Positions 24,925-34,215 are shown, numbered from the stretch's first letter. The stretch: 64,000 nucleotides of DNA from Chitinophagales bacterium (GCA_013298955.1 JAAFJT010000002.1:80169-144168), one strand, 5' to 3'. Notes: generated from the sequence alone by a model not told the origin. A program made the numbers and translations.

Positions 24925-25992
24925 ATGACCGATTTTAAAGACAGTGTTTTTTTATTAAAACAATTGATTGCTGCGCCCTCTTTTTCCAAAACGGAAAATG
25001 TTACAGCAGATATTATTCAACATTTTTTGAATTCAAAAGGAGTTCAAAATCAACGAGATGGGAATAATGTATGGGCAAAAAATAAATTTTTTAAACCTGA
25101 ATTGCCCACTATTTTACTCAATTCGCACCATGATACGGTGCGTCCTGTGGCGGGCTGGCAGCGCAATCCGTTTGAGCCTATTCTTGAAAAAGAGCGATTA
25201 TATGGCTTGGGGAGTAATGATGCAGGTGCCTCTTTATGTGCGTTGGCGGTGACTTTTTGCCATTTTTATGAACGCCGTGATTTAGGTTATAACCTTATTT
25301 TTGCTGCGAGTGCGGAAGAAGAAATTTCGGGTTCTGGCGGAATTGCTTCGATTTTGCCCAAAATTGGGACTTGTACGCTCGGAATTGTGGGTGAACCGAC
25401 CCAAATGCAGCCTGCAATCGCTGAAAAAGGTTTAATGGTCATTGACGCAGTGGCTATTGGCAAAGCGGGACATGCCGCCCGCAATGAAGGCATCAATGCG
25501 ATTTATATTGCGATGCAGGATATTGAAAAAATTCGGCGTATGCACGAACAACGGGCTGTATTGCGCACATCGCCGTTATTGGGCGATGTCAAAATTAATG
25601 TCACTCAAATCCAATCGGGGACGCAACATAATGTTGTGCCAGACCGATGTGCGTTTGTGATAGATGTGCGCACGAATGAGTTTTATTCCAATGAAGATAT
25701 GTACCATTTTTTGGTGACAAAATTGGCTTCGACGCTCACGCCGCGTTCTACACGCCTTAATTCTTCCAAAATAGAGTTGACTCATCCATTAGTGCAACGG
25801 TGCATTGCTTTGGGTTTGACTCCATATGGTTCGCCAACCTTGTCCGACCAAGCTTTAATGCCTTTTGAAACCGTGAAAATTGGTTGTGGGGATTCGGCAC
25901 GCTCGCATACGGCGGATGAATATATTGAATTGCCCGAAATCGAAAAAGGGATTCAAATCTATAAACAATTGCTGGAAGGTTTGAGCTTATAA
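24925..25992 (+). CDS. argE: M20 family acetylornithine deacetylase-type amidohydrolase
   Basis: 355 residues from the ATG at 24925, 20 bp after argB. Metallopeptidase M20 features: LLNSHHDTVRPV (first metal His and Asp), YGLGSNDAGAS (bridging Asp), FAASAEEEISGSGG (catalytic Glu and metal Glu), GEPTQMQPAIAEKG, the dimerisation domain with GKAGHAARNEG, and the last ligand in CGDSARSHTADEYIE. The adjoining argB makes removal of the acyl group from N-acyl-ornithine (last cyclic step to ornithine) the natural reading. Length is near the family norm. Confidence 0.92.
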   Translation: MTDFKDSVFLLKQLIAAPSFSKTENVTADIIQHFLNSKGVQNQRDGNNVWAKNKFFKPELPTILLNSHHDTVRPVAGWQRNPFEPILEKERLYGLGSNDAGASLCALAVTFCHFYERRDLGYNLIFAASAEEEISGSGGIASILPKIGTCTLGIVGEPTQMQPAIAEKGLMVIDAVAIGKAGHAARNEGINAIYIAMQDIEKIRRMHEQRAVLRTSPLLGDVKINVTQIQSGTQHNVVPDRCAFVIDVRTNEFYSNEDMYHFLVTKLASTLTPRSTRLNSSKIELTHPLVQRCIALGLTPYGSPTLSDQALMPFETVKIGCGDSARSHTADEYIELPEIEKGIQIYKQLLEGLSL

Positions 25993-26006
25993 TGAAATAA
26001 TATAAC

Positions 26007-26034
26007 GAGTGGAGGTTTTGAAAACCCTCCACTC
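26007..26034 (+). terminator. GAGTGGAGG..CCTCCACTC hairpin
   Basis: GAGTGGAGGTTTT pairs with AAAACCCTCCACTC (one bulge) 15 bp after argE. Same type as the hairpins at 6069, 28584 and 31411. Confidence 0.6.
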
Positions 26035-26066
26035 GCTGTATTAAGTTGTCATTCAAACAAAAAATT

Positions 26067-26404
26067 ATGCAAAATATTAAAAATTTTAATTATCCCTACT
26101 TTTTTTATGGTTCTGCGGATTCGACGGATAAGGATGTGGTCATCCAAATTCCACAAACGGATATGCCTGACCGCCAAGAAGATAGAAAAAATTTGGTTTG
26201 GCAACTCCAAAAAGAATATCATTTGGATTGGAATGCAACCTTAGCCGTTATCGAAAACCTATTACCAATAAGGATAAAATGATTTTTCAAGAACATACGA
26301 ATCGTTGGATTCAAATGGTGGTGGCGTATGGCGAATATGTTTCTGAAAATGGTTTCCTTTCTTGCAAAGGCGAGCGAATTAGCATGAAGGATGAAAAATT
26401 TTAG
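26067..26404 (+). pseudogene. Broken small gene of unknown function (two short frames joined by ATGA)
   Basis: First frame 26067-26282 (71 residues): NFNYPYFFYGSADSTDKDVV, then DMPDRQEDRKNLVWQLQKEY and WNATLAVIENLLP. Its stop overlaps the ATG of a second frame 26279-26404 (41 residues: HTNRWIQMVVAYGEYVSENG). I recall the first part as the N-terminus of a longer Bacteroidota protein with a nucleotidyltransferase-like FYGSxDSTDxD motif; the expected middle is missing. Either a decayed gene with an internal deletion or two tiny genes; the former seems more likely. Confidence 0.5.
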
Positions 26405-26415
26405 TGTAAATGCGT

Positions 26416-26423
26416 TACCTTTG
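26416..26423 (+). promoter_or_regulatory. Candidate -7 element TACCTTTG upstream of the GH13 gene
   Basis: TACCTTTG fits TAnnTTTG, 40 bp before the ATG at 26464. No convincing -33 TTG, so tentative. Confidence 0.4.
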
Positions 26424-26463
26424 CGTTTTTTATAACTTTTTGCTTTAAAAAACATCATTTGGC

Positions 26464-28458
26464 ATGAAGGTAAACCATTTTATCCCCATTTGTTTCCTTT
26501 TAAACGCAATGATAAGTTGCGATACGACCAAAAAAACGGTCGATTTGGCGAAAAACCCACTCCAAAAGCCCATTGTGGCATCCAAAGATACTTTCGACCC
26601 CGAACAAAGAGTGCCGTTTGGAGCTGTTCGCCGTTATGCGGGCAGGATTCCTGCGACAGGGGCGGCTGCAATTACGCCGCGTATTGACCCGCCGAATTGG
26701 TGGATTGGGATGAAAGAACCTTCGGTTGAATTGACTATTCATGATACGGATATTCATCAATCAGAAGTTATCATCAATTATCCCGGGGTGAAAATCAATA
26801 AGATATATCGTCCCGAAAATCCTAATTACTTGTTTTTGGATTTAAATCTCGCTGCCGCCAAAGTGGGTGAAATGACGATTCTATTGAAAAAAACGAATGG
26901 TAATTTGAAAAAATATCCTTATATGTTGATGCCGCGCAAAGGCACCACAGGCAATCGGATTCGGGGTATTAACACATCGGATTTTGTGTATTTGATAATG
27001 CCTGACCGTTTTTCAGATGGCGATACGACCAATAATTCGTTTAATGACATGGAACAGCGCGGCATTGACCGCAAAAAAATGTATTTCAGACATGGCGGCG
27101 ATTTGCAAGGGGTCATCAATCATTTGGATTATTTGAAAGAATTGGGCGTGACCGCCATTTGGTTAAATCCGATTAATGAAAATGATGAACCTTATGAATC
27201 CTATCATGGTTACGCGTTCACAGACCATTATCGAACCGATAAGCGGTTGGGTGGCAATGCTAAGTTTATGGAATTGGTGGATAAAGCGCGGGCAAAAGAT
27301 ATTAAGATTGTCATGGATTTGGTGCATAATCATTGTGGAGACCGCCATTATTTCATCAAGGATTTGCCCGAAAAAGATTGGATTCATCAATATGACACGA
27401 TGACGCGCACGAATTATAGAGACCAAACTATTTTTGACCCGTATGCATCCAAAGCAGACCAAAATCGGATGCTGAATGGTTGGTTTGATAATCATATGCC
27501 TGATTTGAATCAAAAAAATCCTCATTTAGCCAATTATTTGATTCAAAACAACCTTTGGTGGGTGGAATTATCGGGTTTAGATGGGTATCGATTGGACACT
27601 TATTTGTATAATGACCCCGATTTTATGGCAGAGTGGGGGAGGAGGATGCAGGCAGAATATCCAACTTTGGGCATTTTTGCCGAAACTTGGGTCACTGGAA
27701 CGGCGAATCAAGCCCAAACGACTCAAAATAATTTTTTAAGAAAACCTTATAATTCAAACCTGCCTGCGGTAACAGATTTTCAAAATTATTATGCGATTAC
27801 AGAAGCCTTGACGCGGCAACAAGGTTGGCAGGAAGGCATTATGCGGATGTATCAAACGTTAAGCAATGATTTTTTGTATGAAAATGCGTATCGAAATGTC
27901 AATTTTTTGGGAAATCATGATTTGGCGCGGATTTATTCGGTTGTTGGGGAAGATGTCGATAAATTCAAAAGTGGTGTGGCATGGTTGATGACTTGTCGCG
28001 GGATTCCGCAATTTTATTATGGAGATGAATTGTTATTTAAAGGTTTCACGAATCCTGATGGCAAGGTGCGCCAAGATATGTTAGGCGGATTTCAGGGCGA
28101 TACCGCAACGGTTTTTACGGAAAAAGGCAGAACTGCTTTACAAAATGAGTCGTTTAATTATGTCAAAAAATTGGCAAATTGGCGAAAAACGAATACAGCT
28201 GTTCAGAATGGGAAATTAATGCAATTTATTCCCGAAAATGGGGTTTATGTTTATTTTCGGTATGATACAGCATCTACGGTGATGATTGTTATGAATACTT
28301 CTGATAAAAAAGTGGTTATCAATGCAGATAAAGAAAGCCGTTTCGCGGAACGCACTGAATTGTTTACACAAGGCAAAAATGTTGTCAATGAACAAGTTAT
28401 AGATTTAAAAAATATTGAATTGAATAAAAATAGTGCCGTGATTTTAGAATTGAAATAA
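26464..28458 (+). CDS. GH13 alpha-amylase family lipoprotein (neopullulanase/cyclomaltodextrinase type)
   Basis: 664 residues. The signal MKVNHFIPICFLLNAMISC has a lipobox-like end. Residues about 75-160 are an N-terminal beta-sandwich (PPNWWIGMKEPSVELTIHD) of the cyclomaltodextrinase-N kind. The catalytic barrel has the GH13 regions DLVHNHCGD, GLDGYRLDTY (nucleophile Asp378), IFAETWVTG (acid/base Glu407) and FLGNHDLARI (Asp486). A small C-terminal beta domain closes the protein. Such surface or periplasmic lipoproteins resemble SusA-like enzymes that cleave alpha-1,4/1,6-glucans, but no SusCD pair or other starch genes are beside it. Confidence 0.93.
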   Translation: MKVNHFIPICFLLNAMISCDTTKKTVDLAKNPLQKPIVASKDTFDPEQRVPFGAVRRYAGRIPATGAAAITPRIDPPNWWIGMKEPSVELTIHDTDIHQSEVIINYPGVKINKIYRPENPNYLFLDLNLAAAKVGEMTILLKKTNGNLKKYPYMLMPRKGTTGNRIRGINTSDFVYLIMPDRFSDGDTTNNSFNDMEQRGIDRKKMYFRHGGDLQGVINHLDYLKELGVTAIWLNPINENDEPYESYHGYAFTDHYRTDKRLGGNAKFMELVDKARAKDIKIVMDLVHNHCGDRHYFIKDLPEKDWIHQYDTMTRTNYRDQTIFDPYASKADQNRMLNGWFDNHMPDLNQKNPHLANYLIQNNLWWVELSGLDGYRLDTYLYNDPDFMAEWGRRMQAEYPTLGIFAETWVTGTANQAQTTQNNFLRKPYNSNLPAVTDFQNYYAITEALTRQQGWQEGIMRMYQTLSNDFLYENAYRNVNFLGNHDLARIYSVVGEDVDKFKSGVAWLMTCRGIPQFYYGDELLFKGFTNPDGKVRQDMLGGFQGDTATVFTEKGRTALQNESFNYVKKLANWRKTNTAVQNGKLMQFIPENGVYVYFRYDTASTVMIVMNTSDKKVVINADKESRFAERTELFTQGKNVVNEQVIDLKNIELNKNSAVILELK

Positions 28459-28459
28459 T

Positions 28460-28575
28460 TTTGGAAATAATTTTGGAAATAGGATGCTTATGATTTTAAG
28501 GATTGGAAGGATGTTTTTAAAATATCTTTCCAATCCTTAAAATTCATAAGCATTCTATTTCAAAAATTTTCCAAT
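28460..28575. repeat. Palindromic element related to the 88-bp family
   Basis: AATTTTGGAAATAGGATGCTTATGA at the left and TCATAAGCATTCTATTTCAAAAATT at the right pair, as do the inner GGATTGGAAGGAT and ATCTTTCCAATCC words. The outer words GGATGCTTATG/CATAAGCATCC are the same as at 1565-1844. It lies between convergent genes (GH13 and gltD). Confidence 0.85.
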
Positions 28576-28583
28576 TTTGTTAA

Positions 28584-28616
28584 AACGTTTGGAGGGTTTC
28601 AAACCCTCCAAACGTT
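28584..28616. terminator. AACGTTTGGAGGG palindrome
   Basis: AACGTTTGGAGGGTTT and AAACCCTCCAAACGTT form a perfect 16-bp stem with a one-base centre. An identical 33-bp hairpin is at 31411-31443. Located between the convergent GH13 and gltD genes. Confidence 0.7.
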
Positions 28617-28670
28617 GTTGTCGGATATTTAAATTTAACCCCTCATTTCTGATTCCAAAAACGTATATTT

Positions 28671-30137
28671 TTACGCTAATTCGACTACGGATGCTTCTTT
28701 CTGCTCTAAAAAAGAAGAACCCATTAAAAATTCATCGACTTTCCGCGCACATTCTCGTCCTTCCGACATTGCCCAAACCACTAAGGATTGTCCGCGCCGC
28801 ATATCGCCTGCGGCAAAAACTTTTGGCACATTGGTTTGATACGCTTTATCTTTCACATTCCCACGATGATCCATCTCAACACCCAATTGTTGCAATAAAC
28901 CTTCATATTGCGGATGCAAAAAACCGGCGGCAATCAATGCCAATTCACAAGGCAAATCGCGCTCTGTACCAGCAACTGGTTTCATCTGAGAACGACCTGT
29001 TGATGCATCCATAACCCATTCTAAATCAACGAGTTGTAATGCTTTTAAGTTACCATTTTCATCGCCAATAAACGCTTTGGTCAAGATTGCCCATTCGCGT
29101 TGTGCGCCTTCTTCGTGCGAAGACGACGTGCGCAACATCATGGGCCAATTGGGCCATGGCGTAGATTCAGCACGTTCCATCGGTGGTTTTGCCAATAATT
29201 CAATCTGAATGATGGATTTTGCACCATGCCGATTCGAGGTGCCGACACAATCAGACCCCGTATCACCACCGCCAATGACCACCACATTTTTATCGGTTGC
29301 CATCAAAGGATTGCCTAATTCCGTGTCGCCCGCAACCCGTTTATTACTTTGTTCTAAAAAATCCATTGCAAAATGAACGCCTTTCAACTCCCGTCCCGGA
29401 ATTGGCAAATCTCTTGGAATCGTCGAACCACCTGTCAATACTACTGCGTGAAAATCATGTAACAATTGTTTGGGATCCACATTTTTACCCACATCAGCAT
29501 TGGTTTTAAAGGAAATCCCAGATGCCTCCATGATTTTCATGCGGCGGTCAATTATATTTTTTTCTAATTTGAAATCAGGAATCCCATAACGCAATAAACC
29601 ACCGATACGCGTATTGCGTTCAAAAACGGTCACAGCATGACCTGCTTTATTCAATTGTTCCGCCGCCGCCAAACCTGCGGGACCTGAACCAATCACCGCT
29701 ACTTTTTTGCCAGTACGCGTTGTAGGAATCGTTGGTTGAACCAAATCTAATTCAAACGCTTTTTCAATAATAGATTTTTCAATATGTTCGATAGCGACAG
29801 GTGGCTGATTAATGCCCAAAACACAAGCAGATTCACAAGGCGCAGGGCAGATTCGCCCCGTAAATTCGGGAAAATTATTCGTTGTGGACAAAATTCGGTA
29901 AGCGCGTTCCCAATCTTTGAGATAGACCGCATCATTAAATTCAGGAATGACATTGCCTAATGGACAGCCACTGTGACAAAATGGGACACCGCAATCCATG
30001 CAACGCGCCGCTTGTTCCTGCGTTTTTGCTTCGGCAAACGGTTCATAAATCTCTTTATAATCGTTGATACGCTCTTTTGGCGCACGCGATTTGGGCAAAA
30101 TGCGCGTGTGTTTTAGAAAACCTTTCGGGTCAGCCAT
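28671..30137 (-). CDS. gltD: Glutamate synthase small subunit (GltD)
   Basis: 488 residues. FAD/NADPH-binding beta subunit of glutamate synthase, feeding electrons to GltB. The N-terminal Fe-S domain has [17 protein letters not shown] and [15 protein letters not shown]. The first dinucleotide site is [17 protein letters not shown] with [15 protein letters not shown]; the second is [16 protein letters not shown]. The end [19 protein letters not shown] is typical. gltB is not in the window; GltD-like subunits can also serve other partners, but family-level similarity favours GltD. Confidence 0.94.
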   Translation of the reverse strand: MADPKGFLKHTRILPKSRAPKERINDYKEIYEPFAEAKTQEQAARCMDCGVPFCHSGCPLGNVIPEFNDAVYLKDWERAYRILSTTNNFPEFTGRICPAPCESACVLGINQPPVAIEHIEKSIIEKAFELDLVQPTIPTTRTGKKVAVIGSGPAGLAAAEQLNKAGHAVTVFERNTRIGGLLRYGIPDFKLEKNIIDRRMKIMEASGISFKTNADVGKNVDPKQLLHDFHAVVLTGGSTIPRDLPIPGRELKGVHFAMDFLEQSNKRVAGDTELGNPLMATDKNVVVIGGGDTGSDCVGTSNRHGAKSIIQIELLAKPPMERAESTPWPNWPMMLRTSSSHEEGAQREWAILTKAFIGDENGNLKALQLVDLEWVMDASTGRSQMKPVAGTERDLPCELALIAAGFLHPQYEGLLQQLGVEMDHRGNVKDKAYQTNVPKVFAAGDMRRGQSLVVWAMSEGRECARKVDEFLMGSSFLEQKEASVVELA

Positions 30138-30238
30138 GATTTTTTTTAATTGTTGATAATGAATTGGTCGAAAAAACGCGTAAAAATAATGATTTCAATT
30201 AAAATAATAAATTCTTTTTTGCTTTGAATTGAAGTTAT

Positions 30239-30408
30239 GACACAATTGGAACACGGATGACGCGGATTGGGCTGATTTGCGCGGATTTTTTTTAACAAAA
30301 TTCGAGCATAACTTGCGTCAAGTTTTAAACTTGACGCAAGTTTATTTTACCAAAAAAAATCCGCGCAAATCCGCGCAAATCCGCAAAATCCGCGTTCCCA
30401 TTGTATCA
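30239..30408. repeat. Family-1 inverted repeat, copy F, with an inner hairpin
   Basis: GACACAATTGGAACACGGATG at the left pairs with CGCGTTCCCATTGTATC at the right; both arms share GATTTGCGCGGATTTTTTTT. The loop carries its own hairpin at 30311-30341 (ACTTGCGTCAAGTTT / AAACTTGACGCAAGT), like the one at 7761. It lies between divergent genes (gltD minus, MoxR plus). Confidence 0.9.
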
Positions 30409-30426
30409 TAATGTTATTTTTTAAGT

Positions 30427-30434
30427 TACTTTTG
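30427..30434 (+). promoter_or_regulatory. Candidate -7 element TACTTTTG for the MoxR gene
   Basis: TACTTTTG fits TAnnTTTG, 50 bp before the ATG at 30484. The nearest TTG (30401-30403) lies at the edge of repeat copy F with a 23-base spacer, longer than usual. Confidence 0.35.
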
Positions 30435-30483
30435 TAAAATATTTTTTAAATAAATGTTGTAAAATATTGATAATCATTTCGTT

Positions 30484-31377
30484 ATGAAAAATAAAGAAAT
30501 TAAGGAGATTCATACACTTTTCAAAGCCAATGGATATATTACAGATGAAACGATTGCATTATCTGTTTTTTTGGCGATGCGCTTGAAAAAACCGTTGTTA
30601 GTGGAAGGTCCCGCAGGAACGGGCAAAACTGAAATTGCAAAAGTAATGGCAACTGCATTGAAAACGGATTTGATTCGATTGCAATGTTATGAAGGGTTGG
30701 ACGCGGGACATGCGATTTATGAGTGGAATTATCAACATCAATTGCTTTGGTTGAAAATGAATGAAAAAACAGCACTCACAGCAACGGATTTGGAAAAAAG
30801 CATATTTGATGAAAAGTTTTTAATGCGCCGACCGTTATTGGAAGCGATTTCGCGGAAAGATAAACCACCTGTTTTGTTGATTGACGAAATTGACCGCGCT
30901 GATGAAGCCTTTGAAAGTTTTTTATTAGAAATTTTATCAGATTGGCAAGTGACGATTCCTGAAATTGGGACGATTCGGGCAGAACACATTCCATATGTGG
31001 TGATTACGGGCAATCGGACGCGGGAATTATCAGAGGCTTTGCGGCGGCGGTGTTTGTATTTGTACGTCGGTTATCCCGATTTTGAAAAAGAATTGTCCAT
31101 TGTTCGGAGCAAAGTCCCACAAATTGATGACCGTTTAGGGGAGCAAATCTGCCGATTTATGGTGGAATTGCGCCAACTCAAATTGGATAAGATACCGGGA
31201 GTTGCCGAAACCTTGGATTGGGCGCAAGCCTTAGCTGCTTTACATATTGATAATTTAGATAAAACGATTGTGGAAACAACACTTGGAATGGTTTTGAAAA
31301 ATTGGCAAGATACGCGCCATGTACAAATGTCATTATCTGAATTATTGGAAAAAACAGGCGTTCAACGCAAATTTTAG
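30484..31377 (+). CDS. MoxR family AAA+ ATPase
   Basis: 297 residues, cytoplasmic. Walker A VEGPAGTGKTEIAK, Walker B PVLLIDEIDRAD, sensor region YVVITGNRTRELSEALRRRC (sensor 1 and arginine finger) and GVAETLDWAQALAAL in the lid. MoxR/CbbQ-type ATPases usually act as chaperones with a VWA-domain partner encoded next to them, e.g. for cofactor insertion. Here the flanking genes are gltD and fbp and no VWA gene is present, so the partner must be encoded elsewhere. Confidence 0.92.
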   Translation: MKNKEIKEIHTLFKANGYITDETIALSVFLAMRLKKPLLVEGPAGTGKTEIAKVMATALKTDLIRLQCYEGLDAGHAIYEWNYQHQLLWLKMNEKTALTATDLEKSIFDEKFLMRRPLLEAISRKDKPPVLLIDEIDRADEAFESFLLEILSDWQVTIPEIGTIRAEHIPYVVITGNRTRELSEALRRRCLYLYVGYPDFEKELSIVRSKVPQIDDRLGEQICRFMVELRQLKLDKIPGVAETLDWAQALAALHIDNLDKTIVETTLGMVLKNWQDTRHVQMSLSELLEKTGVQRKF

Positions 31378-31410
31378 GTGTATAACAAATAATGTTCAAG
31401 AATCGACAAC

Positions 31411-31443
31411 AACGTTTGGAGGGTTTCAAACCCTCCAAACGTT
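31411..31443. terminator. AACGTTTGGAGGG palindrome, second copy
   Basis: The same 33-bp hairpin as at 28584, here between the convergent MoxR and fbp genes. Confidence 0.7.
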
Positions 31444-31491
31444 ATAATCCATTGAAAGTCAATTTTTTATCGATTCTTTAAATTTAACTAA

Positions 31492-32484
31492 TTAATAGGA
31501 TTTGAAAACATATTTGTCTAAAAAGGCTTCCATTTCAGCTACGGTTTCGGGCGAACCAATGGCAATAGTTGCTTTTTGATGCAATTCTTCTGGTTGAACC
31601 GCCATAATTCGATTACTGCGCATAGTGACGGCTTTTCCACCTGCCTGTTCGACGACAAAAGCCAATGGATTACATTCATATAACAATCGCAATTTTCCTT
31701 TTGGATATTTACGCGTATTGGGATACAAGAAAATGCCCCCTTGAAATAAAATGCGATGAATGTCCGAAACCATCGAACCAATGTAGCGCAATCCATAATT
31801 CATATCCGAACAATGGTCAATATATCGACGCATTTCAACGTCAAATTTTAAATAATAGCCTTGATTCACACTATAATATTGTCCACTTTTAGGAATGCGC
31901 ATATTTTTATGCGACAAACAAAACTCGCCAATACCCGGATCCAGCGTGAAACCATTCACACCATTGCCTGTCGTATAAACCAAAATCGTGGAAGTGCCAT
32001 AAATGACGTAACCTGCGGCAACTAACGCCGTTCCTTTTTGCAAAAAATCCGCCATTGTAATCGGTTTTTGCGGGTCAAGGCGGCGATAAATCCCGAAAAT
32101 CGTTCCAACCGAAACATTTACATCAATATTGGAAGAACCATCTAATGGATCCATCACAACGACATAACCTGCTTTTTTACCGAGAACAGGCGGAATTTCC
32201 ACAAAAGAATCCAATTCTTCGGAGGCAACTGCGGCACATTCACCCGATTTTTTAAGGCATTCGATGATTTTATCATTGGCATACATATCCAATTTTTGAA
32301 CGGTATCGCCCGAAGTATTCGCGCCGCCCTCTATGCCGAGAATATTGACCAAACCCGCTTTATTGACTTCGCGGTTGATAATTTTGGCAGCAACGCCGAT
32401 GTCGCGCAACAAGCCTGTGAGTTCATCGAAGTCGCTTTGTCTGCGAATGATAAACTCGTCTAAGGTAACAATTTCTTTACTCAT
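31492..32484 (-). CDS. fbp: Fructose-1,6-bisphosphatase class I
   Basis: 330 residues, the family length. Removes the 1-phosphate from fructose 1,6-bisphosphate in gluconeogenesis; cytoplasmic, metal-dependent. Seen: NILGIEGGANTSGDTVQKLD, CAAVASEELD with the metal Glu pair, VVMDPLDGSSNIDVNVSVGT (core active site), RYIGSMVSDIHRIL and KLRLLYECNPLAFVVEQAGG. A TTG / TAATTTTG promoter lies upstream on the minus strand. Confidence 0.97.
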   Translation of the reverse strand: MSKEIVTLDEFIIRRQSDFDELTGLLRDIGVAAKIINREVNKAGLVNILGIEGGANTSGDTVQKLDMYANDKIIECLKKSGECAAVASEELDSFVEIPPVLGKKAGYVVVMDPLDGSSNIDVNVSVGTIFGIYRRLDPQKPITMADFLQKGTALVAAGYVIYGTSTILVYTTGNGVNGFTLDPGIGEFCLSHKNMRIPKSGQYYSVNQGYYLKFDVEMRRYIDHCSDMNYGLRYIGSMVSDIHRILFQGGIFLYPNTRKYPKGKLRLLYECNPLAFVVEQAGGKAVTMRSNRIMAVQPEELHQKATIAIGSPETVAEMEAFLDKYVFKSY

Positions 32485-32518
32485 ATAATTTGGTTAGACT
32501 GGTAAACGTATAATTTTA

Positions 32519-32550
32519 CAAAATTAAGCCATTTTTGACCGGAATACCAA
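32519..32550 (-). promoter_or_regulatory. Candidate Bacteroidota promoter for fbp
   Basis: On the minus strand TTG (32548-32550) is followed after 21 bases by TAATTTTG (32519-32526), about 35 bp before the fbp start. Fits the -33 TTG / -7 TAnnTTTG pattern. Confidence 0.45.
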
Positions 32551-32697
32551 ATTTTATTTGTCTTTGAAAAGATTATAAATTAAAAACAGTATAATGTTTT
32601 TATAAAAACGAAAAATTGAAATTTAATTTTTATAAAAATCTTGAAATAGGGTTTTAATTTTTAAAATCAAAAATTGTAAAATAACGCTCTTTGCTGT

Positions 32698-33630
32698 TTA
32701 AATGATAGTCGATCGGATTTGCAAGACATACTCAACCGTTACTTCGGCATCTTCGGCGATTTCGGCATCCGTGAGCCTACCCCTGCGTATTGCTTTCTCA
32801 ATTCCTTTCAATTTTGCTTTTGCCTCTCCTTCGGCGATACCTTCCAATTTACCTTCGATTTTACCTTCTAATTTACCTTCTAATTTACCTTTGTTTTCAC
32901 CTTCTTGAAAAGCGGTATCCGTCACATTTTTTAAATCGCGATAATATTTCAAACTGGTGATGTAATCTTGGCGTTCTTCTTTGGAGAGATTCGCCAGATC
33001 CGCGACTTGGAATAATTTTTTGAACACGCCATCGCGCAATTCCACAGGAATTTCAGACAGATTTTGCAAATTTTTCAAGACGTAGAACCATTTATCTTGA
33101 AAACTGCTCAAATCGGTTAACTTTTTGCGAAAATTCGGCATTGCCAAATAGAGAAAGACCAGTTTTTCGTAAAAAACGCGATTGTGCTGGTCTTTAAGTT
33201 CCACGTAATGAATCACATCGCGGTCTTGAATCGCTTTATCTTCGTCGAAAATGAAGTCTAAAATCCCAATCATATAGACGGGGGCGAGTTTATAATCCCA
33301 TTCATCGCCTCGAATGGCTTGTTCTTGAATGGGAAAAGTGGTATAGAAGAGACTTCGTTCTTTGAAATAATTTTGTTTGGCTTTTTGCATTTCGACAATG
33401 AATTTCGAGCCGCCTTCGCCCTCACAATAGAGGTCAAAAATGGCTTTTCGGTCAAAAGCGGTGCTGCCTTGTTGTTCCGTTTTGCGGTAGTTCAAGGTCA
33501 CAATTCGATGTTGGGTCGGAAGTAATGTATTTAAAAAATTAATTAATAAATCCTTGTTTTCTTCCTCACCAAACAATTTTTTAAACCCAAAATCGGTAAA
33601 TGGGTTGATAAATTTATCTAATTTTGTCAT
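32698..33630 (-). CDS. Rpn family recombination-promoting nuclease / PD-(D/E)XK transposase-like protein
   Basis: 310 residues from the ATG at 33630 (an ATG at 33651 would add seven). The start KFINPFTDFGFKKLFG is the family signature. The nuclease core is RKAIFDLYCEGEGGSKFIVEMQ, giving the D...E-x-Q active-site pattern. Residues about 250-275 contain tandem GKLEGK(L/I)EGKLEG repeats, common in this family, and the end LTDAEIAEDAEVTVEYV is a small helical segment. The family includes mobile-element-like nucleases (DUF4143-independent, Rpn/PDDEXK) spread in multiple copies per genome; no terminal inverted repeats are seen around this copy. Confidence 0.9.
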   Translation of the reverse strand: MTKLDKFINPFTDFGFKKLFGEEENKDLLINFLNTLLPTQHRIVTLNYRKTEQQGSTAFDRKAIFDLYCEGEGGSKFIVEMQKAKQNYFKERSLFYTTFPIQEQAIRGDEWDYKLAPVYMIGILDFIFDEDKAIQDRDVIHYVELKDQHNRVFYEKLVFLYLAMPNFRKKLTDLSSFQDKWFYVLKNLQNLSEIPVELRDGVFKKLFQVADLANLSKEERQDYITSLKYYRDLKNVTDTAFQEGENKGKLEGKLEGKIEGKLEGIAEGEAKAKLKGIEKAIRRGRLTDAEIAEDAEVTVEYVLQIRSTII

Positions 33631-33719
33631 TTTCGAGTGATTTAAAGGCAAAAATAAGGTTTTTTTGCCTTTAATGCCTCTTTTTTTGCAAAATTTATTT
33701 GAGTAGGATAAATGCCCTA

Positions 33720-34199
33720 TTATTGTAATTGATATACACTTAATTTATCATTCCCAACGTCAATTACTTCTTGAAAACGAAATCCTAATTTTTCTAACAA
33801 TCGAATGGATTGAACATTATTCGGAATTGTTGTTGCCAACAAATGCGGATGTGCATGCTCTTTTTGGAGTGCCTTTAAAACGGCTAAACTGGCTTCATAA
33901 GCATAACCATTTTGATGATATTGGGGCAGAAATGCAAACCCAATATCATGATATAATAAATAATCTCGTTTTATAAAGGTAATGATTCCAATAGGTAATG
34001 ATTTTTTTTGTTCTCGAACCACCCAATATTTAACACTGATATTATTAAGAATACGTTGAATATAATTTTGAGCATCATCAAGGTCATTTACATTTCGGTT
34101 GCCAATGAATTGTAGCCAACCTTGTGTGTTGACCAACTCCAATATAAAGGTGGCATCATTGAGATGCAATGGTTCTAAGATTAATCGATTTGTGACCAT
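33720..34199 (-). CDS. GNAT family N-acetyltransferase (RimJ/RimL-like)
   Basis: 159 residues. Begins VTNRLILEPLHLNDATFILEL, the usual start of the RimJ/RimL-type branch, and continues with WVVREQKKSLPIGIITFIKR, DIGFAFLPQYHQNGYAYEAS (acetyl-CoA loop Q/R-x-x-G-x-A region) and VQSIRLLEKLGFRF. Acts on an unknown amine. Short intergenic distances (a hairpin lies upstream at 34216) do not define an operon. Confidence 0.9.
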   Translation of the reverse strand: MVTNRLILEPLHLNDATFILELVNTQGWLQFIGNRNVNDLDDAQNYIQRILNNISVKYWVVREQKKSLPIGIITFIKRDYLLYHDIGFAFLPQYHQNGYAYEASLAVLKALQKEHAHPHLLATTIPNNVQSIRLLEKLGFRFQEVIDVGNDKLSVYQLQ

Positions 34200-34215
34200 T
34201 TTTTATAATTTGAGC

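Noticed and set aside
32698..33630. Insertion sequence around the Rpn-type gene
   Set aside because: No terminal inverted repeats or target duplications could be seen.
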